Part shown: positions 53,198 to 60,687 of the stretch, piece after piece
Numbering within the stretch: position 1 is the first letter of the stretch
How the letters are laid out: the number at the start of each line of letters is the position of its first letter
Assembly (NCBI RefSeq): GCF_003418935.1
Contig: NZ_QVMT01000006.1
Span: 310,001-374,000 of the forward strand
Direction of reading: 5' to 3'
DNA length: 64,000 bases
Origin: Emticicia sp. C21
GTDB lineage: Bacteria; Bacteroidota; Bacteroidia; Cytophagales; Spirosomataceae
Notes under the pieces: model-generated
What the model was told of the DNA's origin: nothing
The model's input: only the letters and a program-made list of their open reading frames with translations
The model's database searches: none
Translations under genes and position numbers: made by a program

Positions 53198-54051
53198 TTT
53201 ACATTAAATACTTTCTCAAAAGCCGCGATATTCTCCTGCGCTGCATTTCGGTCTAATACGGCAAACAAGATGTTTTTAAATGCCTTACTGTATTTTCCAT
53301 TTTCAGTTAAATACCGGGCAAAATATTGAGCAATATCTTTAGGCTCATTCTGAAATACACCGCAGCCCCAGGCGCCCAAAACTAAGTTTTCGATGCCATT
53401 GGCAACAAAAACGGCTAATACTTTATCTATTCGCTGAAACATGGTTTGTTCTACCAAATCTAACTCAGAAATGTTATTCTGTTTCATGGCTCCCGCATTT
53501 ACCGCCGGACTCGTTACAAAGGAGACTTTGTAAGGATTAGCCAGAAGCGTATCATTATCGTCTCTGAAAATCAATACCTCCGGGCTGTATATCATATAAT
53601 CAGAATACAAGAAAGTATTTTGTGAGCGATTATATTCATACATTTCAAAGTGCTTTAACAGGCTTAGATACAAAGCACTGGCTCTTGACAGACTTTCTTC
53701 CTGTGCCTGGGCACCTCCTAAAAATCCCCCTCCGGGATTTTTGGCAGAAGCGAAATTCAAGCAACCTACACTTGTATTTATCTGCGTTAATTGCGATAAG
53801 GCTTCTAAAACTGTGCAGTTTTTCACTTCGATACTAGTGTCAAAGTCCAAATTATCTAGCTTAGTATTCGCTGATTCCAATATTTCATTGAAACCGTTCG
53901 GTCTGATAAGTTTAGTGTTATCAACGGAGTAATCAACCGATTCTTCGATAGTGATGGTCTTGTCATCAGCTGTATACCACCCTTGGTCTAATATTTTTAA
54001 GGTTTCTTCTGCTGTTAAGGCTCTTTTGTTTCTGTTTTTAGTCGCGCTCAT
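53194..54051 (-). CDS. Bacterial poly(ADP-ribose) glycohydrolase-like protein (TIGR02452 family)
   Basis: The protein carries the exact bacterial PARG signature GGG-x6-QEE ([19 protein letters not shown]) and the macro-domain blocks SPAVNAGA and [17 protein letters not shown] hydrolyses ribose-ribose bonds of poly(ADP-ribose) or terminal ADP-ribose to release free ADP-ribose. The start at 54049-54051 ([11 protein letters not shown]) is preferred over an upstream ATG at 54090, since it overlaps the previous gene by only 14 bp and agrees with family N-termini. Confidence 0.93.
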   Translation of the reverse strand: MSATKNRNKRALTAEETLKILDQGWYTADDKTITIEESVDYSVDNTKLIRPNGFNEILESANTKLDNLDFDTSIEVKNCTVLEALSQLTQINTSVGCLNFASAKNPGGGFLGGAQAQEESLSRASALYLSLLKHFEMYEYNRSQNTFLYSDYMIYSPEVLIFRDDNDTLLANPYKVSFVTSPAVNAGAMKQNNISELDLVEQTMFQRIDKVLAVFVANGIENLVLGAWGCGVFQNEPKDIAQYFARYLTENGKYSKAFKNILFAVLDRNAAQENIAAFEKVFNVK

Positions 54052-54565
54052 GGATTTTATTTTTATATATCTCATAATTCTCTTCATCAAAACAGACGAA
54101 AACTACTTCCCGAACTGTCTTATTTTCTGAGTTGAGAAATTCCTGTACGGCCTGAATGGCTATTTCTGCTGCTTCCTCTTTTGGAAAATGATAAATTCCT
54201 GTACTGATATTGGGGAAAGCAACGGTAGCTATATTCAATTCATTGGCTATTTTGAGTGAATTATGATAGCAATTTTTTAATAGTTCTCTTTCCTTTTTAT
54301 AACCTCCGCTCCAGATAGGTCCTACGGTATGAATGACATATCGACAAGGCAACTGACCACCGGATGTGTACACCGCTTCTCCTGTTTTACAACCACCTTG
54401 TCGGTTTCGTATGGCTATACATTCTTCCAGAATCTGGGGCCCACCCTTACGATGAATGGCTCCATCAACACCTCCACCACCCAGTAAGGATGAATTAGCT
54501 GCATTGACAATCGCATCTGTATCTGATACAGTGATATCGCCTTTGATTAATCTGATTGTTGCCAT
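54038..54565 (-). CDS. Macro domain protein, MacroD/YmdB-like ADP-ribosylhydrolase
   Basis: A single macro domain fills the 175 residues. It has the GDIT opening, [29 protein letters not shown] and [12 protein letters not shown], which form the ADP-ribose pocket and the catalytic Asn/Gly loop of MacroD enzymes. Members remove mono-ADP-ribose from acidic residues and hydrolyse O-acetyl-ADP-ribose or ADP-ribose 1''-phosphate. It overlaps the PARG gene by 14 bp and the preceding gene by 19 bp. Confidence 0.94.
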   Translation of the reverse strand: MATIRLIKGDITVSDTDAIVNAANSSLLGGGGVDGAIHRKGGPQILEECIAIRNRQGGCKTGEAVYTSGGQLPCRYVIHTVGPIWSGGYKKERELLKNCYHNSLKIANELNIATVAFPNISTGIYHFPKEEAAEIAIQAVQEFLNSENKTVREVVFVCFDEENYEIYKNKIHERD

Positions 54566-54975
54566 GAGTCCTTATGGTTTAATACTACCTTGGTTGCTTC
54601 ATCATTTTTTAAAGCATCAAATTGTTTACCTATAAAAACCTTTATAATTTCTATGCCACCTATTATCTGATTGTTGAAATCTTCCAGGTCTTCTGCAGGA
54701 ACCCACAATTCTTCATGAATTTTAGCCCCCACATTCTGTATCGGATATTTTTGCAAATACTCAGTTGGTAAAGAGAATCCCGTTACCACACCACAATACC
54801 CCGAAAACTCATCGTTTGTATTCCATTCTAATGCTATCTGTTCGGCATAAGCCTGATTGAGCACCGGATAGAAGATGGGTTGCCAGGATAATCGTGGCGG
54901 AAACTTTTTATAGTCACTGTCAATAATCAATTGCAATTCTTTCAGACCTATAGGTCTATATAATGTGGTTTTCAT
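54547..54975 (-). CDS. Small protein of the 'ADP-ribosylation/crystallin J1' type
   Basis: The 142-residue protein starts at 54973-54975 ([15 protein letters not shown]) with only one base between it and the preceding macro gene stop. The pattern [27 protein letters not shown] and [15 protein letters not shown] is a small family often annotated 'ADP-ribosylation/crystallin J1'. It is widespread, with no biochemical role shown. The name is by association and should not be read as a function. Tight packing makes it part of the unit. Confidence 0.75.
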   Translation of the reverse strand: MKTTLYRPIGLKELQLIIDSDYKKFPPRLSWQPIFYPVLNQAYAEQIALEWNTNDEFSGYCGVVTGFSLPTEYLQKYPIQNVGAKIHEELWVPAEDLEDFNNQIIGGIEIIKVFIGKQFDALKNDEATKVVLNHKDSWQQSD

Positions 54976-54976
54976 C

Positions 54977-55447
54977 TCATTCAAAATCGTAAACAAAGGT
55001 TTCTATATCATTTGCCAGCAGTGTTTTCTGAATCATAGGTTCTATAATTTCCCATCTACCACCTCCCAATCCACAACCTATTTTTGGCATATGAATACTT
55101 GCCTGGAGGTTTTGTGCATTTTTAGCTAAATTTGACAAGCATAATTCAACTGCTTTATAGTCAATAGGAGGTTGGTTCTTTCTTATTCCCATACCTCTTT
55201 GGGCAATCATATTGGCAACAAAAATTTCATCTTCTACCTGAATCAGCTGAATATTGCCGAGAGCAAAATCTGTTTTGGTTTTATGCCATTCTCTATAAGC
55301 TATTTCGGGTGCTTTCCATCGTTTCGAAATGGCTACAACAAAACCTTTCCCCCAACCACCTATATCATTGCAGATATGAGCAATAATCCTGGTTCCATTG
55401 GCTTGTGGAAGTGTAGCATCTCCTTTCAGATATATTATCTCTTTCAT
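54977..55447 (-). CDS. Macro domain protein, ALC1/TARG1-like
   Basis: This 156-residue macro domain differs from the MacroD type. It has LKGDATLPQ, IAHICNDIGGWGKGFV and MPKIGCGLGGGRWEII, as in TARG1/ALC1-like and Appr-1''-p processing proteins. These bind ADP-ribose and can hydrolyse ADP-ribose 1''-phosphate or protein glutamyl-ADP-ribose. Appr-1''-p is the natural product of KptA chemistry, encoded downstream. It overlaps the NADAR gene by 4 bp. Confidence 0.92.
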   Translation of the reverse strand: MKEIIYLKGDATLPQANGTRIIAHICNDIGGWGKGFVVAISKRWKAPEIAYREWHKTKTDFALGNIQLIQVEDEIFVANMIAQRGMGIRKNQPPIDYKAVELCLSNLAKNAQNLQASIHMPKIGCGLGGGRWEIIEPMIQKTLLANDIETFVYDFE

Positions 55448-55995
55448 TGTATGCTCAATTCATCTCTAACTTCCATCAAAGCAAAGCCCAATAAGTTCAG
55501 GCCCTTCCACTTTTCAGGATTTTCTATGTCTTTATGGTCTGTGGCCATACCGATTCCCCAGATACTGTCAACCGGGCTGGCTTCTACCAGTACTCTATCA
55601 CTTGTATTTAAAAGAAAATCTTTCAAAGCCTCATGTTGACTGAATTTGTGATAATTACCCTCTTTCACAATCTGGTAGCGATTCGCTAGCCAGATTTCTT
55701 CCAAATAATTTTTTACTTTTCTGCCTAACTTTTTAGCTTCGGCAGGTGATTTTGCGGATAAAATCTTATTTAATATCTCGTTATCTTCAAATAACTCTGC
55801 TTTCTTAGCCATCATCCAATGCTCAGCCGTTGGGTATGTAATTCCTTCTACTGTAAAAGCACTTAACCACCATTGGCTGAAACAGGTTTTGGTGATGCTC
55901 CCATCTTTTGATGGTTGATGGCCCCAGAAGAACAGGAATTTATTTCTGTTACCTGCTGATTCGTTTGCTATCAGCTTTTCTATCGTGTATTTCAT
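55444..55995 (-). CDS. NADAR domain protein (YbiA-like N-glycosidase)
   Basis: The 183-residue protein shows the NADAR hallmarks: FFWGHQPSKDG at the start, CFSQWWLSAFTVEGITYPTAEHWMMAKKA in the middle, and SPVDSIWGIGMATDH at the end. Family members cleave N-glycosidic bonds, including those of riboflavin intermediates and, in some members, N-linked ADP-ribose on guanine or nucleotides. It lies 2 bp after the SLOG-like gene and overlaps the macro gene. Confidence 0.94.
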   Translation of the reverse strand: MKYTIEKLIANESAGNRNKFLFFWGHQPSKDGSITKTCFSQWWLSAFTVEGITYPTAEHWMMAKKAELFEDNEILNKILSAKSPAEAKKLGRKVKNYLEEIWLANRYQIVKEGNYHKFSQHEALKDFLLNTSDRVLVEASPVDSIWGIGMATDHKDIENPEKWKGLNLLGFALMEVRDELSIQ

Positions 55996-55997
55996 TA

Positions 55998-56405
55998 CTA
56001 ATTTTCTATTGTGTGAATTTTATTCTTTCTTCTCCTGATATTTTTCGCTGTTCCACTTTTCTCTCTTCCTGCTCTTATCCAGGCTATATCCATATCGCTA
56101 TTGTCTGTCATAAAAGTATCTCTTTCTGTATCATTCGCGAAACCTCCTATATATTGCCATTCGTTAGATAAAAGACCTATAATATCTACCTTATAACGAG
56201 CACTTGAAAAACAGTGGGTGATAGTAACCGATGCCGTCTTATCTTTTAAATACTCCATACTTAATGTATCAACTCCTCTGAAATCGCCAATGATAAAACA
56301 GGATTCCTCTTTTAGTGCCTGATCAATCAAAGGTTTATAGTGATCCAGCCATTCTTCAAAAGTGATGTTCCCGTGTCCTGATATGAAATAGCATATCTTT
56401 TTCAT
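55998..56405 (-). CDS. SLOG-like nucleotide-binding small protein
   Basis: The 135-residue protein has a Rossmann-like start CYFISGHGNITFEEW, then CFIIGDFRGVDTLSMEYL, and a C-terminal pattern IGGFANDTERD and DMDIAWIRAGREKSGTAKN. This resembles the SLOG/nucleoside 2-deoxyribosyltransferase-like group that binds or processes nucleotide-derived ligands. The family assignment is tentative. It is encoded 2 bp from both the prs-like and the NADAR genes. Confidence 0.55.
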   Translation of the reverse strand: MKKICYFISGHGNITFEEWLDHYKPLIDQALKEESCFIIGDFRGVDTLSMEYLKDKTASVTITHCFSSARYKVDIIGLLSNEWQYIGGFANDTERDTFMTDNSDMDIAWIRAGREKSGTAKNIRRRKNKIHTIEN

Positions 56406-56407
56406 TT

Positions 56408-57253
56408 CTATTTATCTAAAATGTCTCCTAAATTAATCTGTACAACTCCGGCTTCCGCAACATTCTTAACCGAATCAGTAGTGAATATTTTTTCAAAATG
56501 CTGCGTCAGATTAGCAAATCCTTTACTGAATATCCCGTGGCTGATGGCTAAGTATAGCTTGCCCGCATTTTTCTTTTTCAATTCTTCTGCTAGCCCGATA
56601 AAAGTAGCGCCACCGTCGCAGATGTCGTCTACTATCATACAATCTCTGCCTTGTAAATCGTCGGCATACACTTTAAAGCCTGATAACTTACCTGTCTTTA
56701 CATCTCTGCTTTTAGAGCATTCTACTACTTCAACCCCTCCTAAGTATTCCGATACCTTGTAAATTTTCTTCAAAGCACCCCCATCGGGTGAAATCAATAG
56801 AGGAGTTTCTCCAATATGTTCGATTGCCTTTTTAATAAAAGTATGATTCGGAATCACCTCACAATTATTCAACAAGGCCGGAGTTACCTCAGAATGTGGG
56901 TCAAAGACCGTTACTTTGCTGAGTTGTAAGGCATTGATAATATCGGCATACACTTTCACTGTCAAAGGCTCCCCACCCACCATCACTCTATCTTGTCGGG
57001 CCGCCGGAAAGTAGGGGATAAAAGCATTTATCTCTTTTACTTTCATTCGTTTTAAAGCATCCACTGCCACACATAAAAGCCCTAAATCATTAAATGAGTT
57101 AAGTCGGTGACTTATCACTACCTGCTCTGTAATAGCAAAGTCTGATTTGATTTTGATATGTGGTTCTCCACCTGCAAAAGTGAATGCCTCAAAACTGATG
57201 CTTTCCAGTTCCAGGAACGAGTTGAAGTTTTTATCTAAATTAATTGTTTTCAT
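56408..57253 (-). CDS. Short PRPP-synthetase homologue (ribose-phosphate or ADP-ribose pyrophosphokinase)
   Basis: This 281-residue protein has the PRPP-synthetase fold with YFPAARQDR, the metal-binding DPHS, ISPDGG and the PRPP loop VDDICDGGAT. It is about 30 residues shorter than house-keeping Prs. Prs makes PRPP from ribose-5-phosphate and ATP. Phage NARP1-type systems use a similar protein to pyrophosphorylate ADP-ribose, next to a NAMPT homologue. Because the operon is full of ADP-ribose-releasing enzymes, the second reaction is a serious possibility here. It has its own NrtR-box promoter. Confidence 0.88.
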   Translation of the reverse strand: MKTINLDKNFNSFLELESISFEAFTFAGGEPHIKIKSDFAITEQVVISHRLNSFNDLGLLCVAVDALKRMKVKEINAFIPYFPAARQDRVMVGGEPLTVKVYADIINALQLSKVTVFDPHSEVTPALLNNCEVIPNHTFIKKAIEHIGETPLLISPDGGALKKIYKVSEYLGGVEVVECSKSRDVKTGKLSGFKVYADDLQGRDCMIVDDICDGGATFIGLAEELKKKNAGKLYLAISHGIFSKGFANLTQHFEKIFTTDSVKNVAEAGVVQINLGDILDK

Positions 57254-57256
57254 GTA

Positions 57257-57330
57257 TTTGTGTAATTTTTACGCAAATATAAATAGAATTAAATGACATC
57301 TCAAAATGTTTTGTGTAAAATTTACGCAAA
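57257..57330 (-). promoter_or_regulatory. prs promoter with two NrtR boxes
   Basis: The -7 box TATATTTG (57274-57281) and TTG -33 box (57302-57304) have a 20-bp spacer. One inverted repeat, TTGTGTAATTTTTACGCAA (within 57257-57277), overlaps the -7 box and the start of transcription. A second, TTGTGTAAAATTTACGCAA (within 57310-57330), lies above the -33 box and includes the nrtR stop codon. Confidence 0.85.
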
Positions 57331-58023
57331 TGTTATTTCAAAATGAAAACCCTTGCTTAAGAGCTGATTATAAGCGTTGTTATTAAATCTGAATAATCGG
57401 GCAGGGCGACCGCTTCCAGTATTAGGGGAAAGCGTATTTGTTTCTTCCAGAAAACCGAAGCTTAATATTTTCTTCCTGAAATTGCGGCGATCAATATCCT
57501 GTTCTAAGATAACTGTGTAGAGGCTTTCGAGGTCTGAGAAAGGAAACTCCTCAGCTAATAAATCGAAACCAATCGGTTGATAGGTCAATTTGTTTTTTAA
57601 TCGTTGATGCGCTACTTTGATAATCTCGTTGTGGTCGTAACCCAGCTTAGGAACTCTATCAATCGCAAACCATTGGGCTTCTTCGGCATCGGTGTCGTTC
57701 TGATGCACCAAAGCAAAATTATCGGGATTCACCAATGCAAAATAAGCAACAGAAATAACCCTGAAACGAGGGTCGCGGTTGATATCATCGCCGAAAGTAT
57801 ATAACTGCTCCAGATAATTTACCTGAATGCCTGCTTCCTCCTGTAGCTCACGGGTTACGGCCTCTTTCAGTGATTCGTGTTTGAGCACAAAGCCACCCGG
57901 CAGTACCCATATACCTTTCATTTGTCCGAACTTCTGTTTTACCAACAACACATACAGCGTGTTTTGCTGATAACCAAACACAATGGCATCGACAGCTACT
58001 TTTATTTCATTCGTTTCAGACAT
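57322..58023 (-). CDS. nrtR: NrtR-type Nudix-winged-helix transcriptional regulator
   Basis: NrtR represses NAD metabolism genes and is released by ADP-ribose. The 233-residue protein (start at 58021-58023, MSETNEIKVAVDAIVFG) has a Nudix domain at about 8-140, whose Nudix box is intact (GX5EX7REUXEEXGU, read in GGFVLKHE and RELQEEAGI), and a C-terminal winged helix with a typical RRNFRKKIL and GRPARLFRF end. The intact box leaves open ADP-ribose pyrophosphatase activity besides sensing. An inverted repeat stands before it and two before prs. A longer reading frame from a TTG at 58047 would cover the operator, so it is rejected. Confidence 0.92.
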   Translation of the reverse strand: MSETNEIKVAVDAIVFGYQQNTLYVLLVKQKFGQMKGIWVLPGGFVLKHESLKEAVTRELQEEAGIQVNYLEQLYTFGDDINRDPRFRVISVAYFALVNPDNFALVHQNDTDAEEAQWFAIDRVPKLGYDHNEIIKVAHQRLKNKLTYQPIGFDLLAEEFPFSDLESLYTVILEQDIDRRNFRKKILSFGFLEETNTLSPNTGSGRPARLFRFNNNAYNQLLSKGFHFEITFA

Positions 58024-58030
58024 ATTCGTG

Positions 58031-58052
58031 GCGTATAATTTACGCAAAAGTA
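58031..58052 (-). promoter_or_regulatory. nrtR promoter and NrtR box
   Basis: TACTTTTG (58045-58052) is the -7 box, and GCGTATAATTTACGC (58031-58045) overlaps it and the start of transcription, as at prs. The -33 box is weak. Confidence 0.7.
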
Positions 58053-58228
58053 GCGACTAACAGCAAATATCGGTATAGAAATGGGCTGTTTTTTGAGGTA
58101 ACGGTATGACTGAGATTAAAAAACTTGTCTTAACAACTATTTTTGCATTTTTCCTTGACAATGTGGTATATTCTTTGTTGTTTCGCAAATGGAATAGTTA
58201 TTTGAGTACATAATTAATAAAGTTTATC

Positions 58229-59299
58229 ATGACAGAGACATTAAACTTCGACGTTACCACAGTAGCACAAAGCAGAATTCATCAGTTTGACCCTAATAAT
58301 ATTGTATTTGGTTCGCTCTTTACAGACCACATGCTCGTGGCTGATTATATTGATGGACAATGGCAAACACCGAAAATTCTTCCTTTTGGTGATATCAGCT
58401 ATAATCCGGCTCTGGCAAGTCTGCATTACGGACAAGCGATTTTTGAAGGAATGAAAGCTTTCAAAAATGACAACGACGAAGTATTGATGTTCCGTCCGCA
58501 AGATAATTGGAAACGTTTTAACATTTCGGCTGAACGCATGTGTATGGCACAAGTGCCGGAAGAAATATTCATTGGTGGGTTGGAAGAATTGTTGCGTTTA
58601 GATGCTGCCTGGGTACCCAAAGGTGAAGATAATTCATTGTATCTAAGACCATTCATGATTTCTAGTGATGTGTATCTGGGTGTTCGTCCATCACAAAACT
58701 ATCGTTTCATGATTATTATGAGTCCGGCAGGTAAATACTACTCTACGCCGCCGAAAGTGAAAGTAGAAACTGAATTTATCCGTGCGGCTCCGGGTGGCGT
58801 AGGTTATGCGAAATGTGCAGGTAACTATGCGGCTTCGTTGTATCCGGCTAAATTGGCGCAACAACAAGGATATACACAATTATTATGGACAGATGCCATT
58901 GAACATAAATATTTTGAAGAGTCAGGTACCATGAACGTGATGTTTGTGATAGATGGTAAGCTGGTTACGCCTGCAGTAAGCAGTACTATCCTGAAAGGTG
59001 TTACCCGTGATTCTTTGGTAAAATTAGCACAATCGATGGGTATTGAAGTTGAAGAAAGAAGAGTATCGGTAGAGGAGGTAATCTCAGGTATCAGCAATGG
59101 CACTGTAACAGAGGTATTTGGTGCAGGAACAGCCGTAGTGGTATCACCGTTTGCTGCTATTGGTTTTGAAGGTGAAGATTATGACTTACCTGAAATCACC
59201 GAAAAATCTATCTCTTCTCAATTGAAAAAAGCCTTGAACGATGTTCGCACAGGTAAAGTAGAAGATACTTTCGGTTGGGTTTGGAAAGTGAATGCTTAA
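58229..59299 (+). CDS. ilvE: Branched-chain amino acid aminotransferase
   Basis: IlvE transaminates Leu, Ile and Val with 2-ketoglutarate via PLP. The 356-residue fold-type IV protein has ASLHYGQAIFEGMKAF, FRPQDNWKRFN, the PLP lysine in AKCAGNYAAS and EESGTMNVMFV. A TATTTTTG at 58138-58145 may be its -7 box. It is a single gene, divergent from nrtR, with the NTF2-like gene 45 bp behind. Confidence 0.95.
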   Translation: MTETLNFDVTTVAQSRIHQFDPNNIVFGSLFTDHMLVADYIDGQWQTPKILPFGDISYNPALASLHYGQAIFEGMKAFKNDNDEVLMFRPQDNWKRFNISAERMCMAQVPEEIFIGGLEELLRLDAAWVPKGEDNSLYLRPFMISSDVYLGVRPSQNYRFMIIMSPAGKYYSTPPKVKVETEFIRAAPGGVGYAKCAGNYAASLYPAKLAQQQGYTQLLWTDAIEHKYFEESGTMNVMFVIDGKLVTPAVSSTILKGVTRDSLVKLAQSMGIEVEERRVSVEEVISGISNGTVTEVFGAGTAVVVSPFAAIGFEGEDYDLPEITEKSISSQLKKALNDVRTGKVEDTFGWVWKVNA

Positions 59300-59344
59300 G
59301 ACAATTTAAAGTAAATTCAGTTTAGCAGTATTCTGCAAAATTTT

Positions 59345-59746
59345 ATGGAAGAACAACATCCGAATATTCAATTAATAGGAGCTTTTTTTTCAGCATATGC
59401 TGAGAATAATTACGATAAAATAGGTGAAGTACTTGATGAAAATATAAAATGGCATATACCTGGAACACACCCACTCAGTGGAACAAAAGTGGGGATTGAA
59501 TCAGTTTTAGAATATTTTCAACAATTAGGAAAAGGGTCATTTAAGGCCGAACCAATAGTTATGGGCGTTAACGAAAATTTTGTGATTGACTGCCATAGGA
59601 ATTGGAGCAACCTTGAAAACGAAGAGAATCTGAATAATATGTCATGTCTTTTGTGGAAAATTGGAAATGGCAAAATTGTCGAAGTACATAATTTCCCTGA
59701 AAATCAACAGATAGTAGATTCATTTTTCTCAAAATTGTATAGTTAA
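59345..59746 (+). CDS. NTF2/SnoaL-like protein
   Basis: The 133-residue product has the cone-shaped NTF2-like fold pattern: LIGAFFSAYAENNYDKIGEVLDENIKWHIPG, GTHPLSGTKVGIESVLEYF, and a closing WKIGNGKIVEVHNFPENQ. Such proteins bind small hydrophobic molecules or act as isomerases. The function of this one is unknown. Confidence 0.82.
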   Translation: MEEQHPNIQLIGAFFSAYAENNYDKIGEVLDENIKWHIPGTHPLSGTKVGIESVLEYFQQLGKGSFKAEPIVMGVNENFVIDCHRNWSNLENEENLNNMSCLLWKIGNGKIVEVHNFPENQQIVDSFFSKLYS

Positions 59747-59817
59747 TGATGTTTTAATAGATTGAGTATAAAACGACCCCGGGACCGTCAATTTTCTGAT
59801 GTTTCGGGGTTGTTTGC
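59747..59817 (+). terminator. Hairpin after the NTF2-like gene
   Basis: ACCCCG (about 59775) pairs with CGGGGT (about 59804), followed by TGTTTG. It is a reasonable terminator though the loop is long. Confidence 0.5.
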
Positions 59818-59966
59818 TTATCTTCAACGTAAAGATTTCTACTATATATAGTTCTTCTGACAATTAGTTTTTTTTATTCACTACAAGTAATTGATAAGTT
59901 TGAATAAAGTAAAGAAACTAAGCTCTTGAGAAAACCTCTTCTTATTCTCAAAATAATTTTCATGAT

Positions 59967-60000
59967 AGTATGCCTGCATACTGATTTTTTTCTACATTTG
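59967..60000 (+). promoter_or_regulatory. marR promoter and operator
   Basis: AGTATGC-CT-GCATACT (59967-59982) is a perfect inverted repeat, just upstream of a TACATTTG -7 box (59993-60000), covering the -33 region. The same arms occur twice at 47755-47811. Confidence 0.8.
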
Positions 60001-60024
60001 TGGTTACCCGAAGCGCAAACACCA

Positions 60025-60492
60025 ATGAGGAAGGAAAAAACGATAGATTTTCATCTAAAATGGGCCTGGCATGCTATTTCACGCATGTACAATGCCTATG
60101 CAAGCCAATATGATATAACCATGGCCATTGGCTATGTATTGCTTAATATTGATTCAGAGAAAGGTACACCTGCTACAAAAATAGGCCCCTCGATAGGTAT
60201 GGAGCCCCGTAGCCTGACCCGCATGCTGAAAACATTGGAAGAAAAAGGCTGGATTTATCGTGAAACCGATGCTGATGACAAGCGTTTCGTAAAAGTATAT
60301 CTGACGGAGGAAGGCAAAAGAAAAAGAAACTTTGCGCGCGAGGGAGTAATCATCTTCAATAAGAAGATTCAGGAAGTGATACCTGCCGACAAACTAGCTG
60401 TTTTTTTTGAGGTGATTAAAGAAATTAATTCACTGGTAGATGAAGAAAACAGTAAGGTAAAAGATAATATTATATTCGAAATAATGGATTGA
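60025..60492 (+). CDS. MarR family transcriptional regulator
   Basis: The 155-residue winged-helix protein starts at the ATG at 60025 (MRKEKTIDFHLKW); a longer frame from 59926 runs through its own operator and is rejected. Core motifs are TPATKIGPSIGMEPRSLTRML (recognition helix) and YRETDADDKRFVKVYLTEEG (the wing). Perfect AGTATGC/GCATACT operators are found at its own promoter and twice at the acyl-CoA dehydrogenase promoter. I therefore infer a repressor of fatty-acid degradation that is released by acyl-CoA or a related ligand. Confidence 0.9.
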   Translation: MRKEKTIDFHLKWAWHAISRMYNAYASQYDITMAIGYVLLNIDSEKGTPATKIGPSIGMEPRSLTRMLKTLEEKGWIYRETDADDKRFVKVYLTEEGKRKRNFAREGVIIFNKKIQEVIPADKLAVFFEVIKEINSLVDEENSKVKDNIIFEIMD

Positions 60493-60532
60493 GAGCATGT
60501 TTAAAAATTATAATTCGACCTACAAAGGCATC

Positions 60533-60612
60533 TTTTTAAGCTATACTGCGTTGCATTTTTTCGCCGTAGCTGCTGGCTACGTCTGCAAAATGCGCCTTGT
60601 CTAGCTTAAAAA
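60533..60612. repeat. 80-bp three-stem imperfect hairpin, repeat-like
   Basis: TTTTTAAGCTA (60533-60543) pairs with TAGCTTAAAAA (60602-60612), GCATTTT (60553-60559) with AAAATGC (60587-60593) and CGTAGC (60565-60570) with GCTACG (60576-60581). Gaps on both sides are nearly equal. It lies between marR and uvrA and looks like a dispersed element. Confidence 0.7.
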
Positions 60613-60653
60613 TCTGTCCTTTTCGGCCAGAATAACAATATTTAAACCTGCTC

Positions 60654-60687
60654 AAAATAAAGGTCTGAGTACTCAGACCTTTATTTT
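60654..60687. terminator. 34-bp perfect palindrome overlapping the uvrA stop codon
   Basis: The arm AAAATAAAGGTCTGAGT (60654-60670) is the exact reverse complement of 60671-60687. The uvrA stop (60673-60675) is in the loop side of the palindrome, with T-tracts on each flank. Confidence 0.85.

Noticed and set aside
58024-58047. TTG start for NrtR
   Set aside because: It covers the operator and promoter; the ATG at 58021-58023 agrees with family N-termini.
59926-60024. Longer MarR start
   Set aside because: The added residues run through the operator and -7 box.
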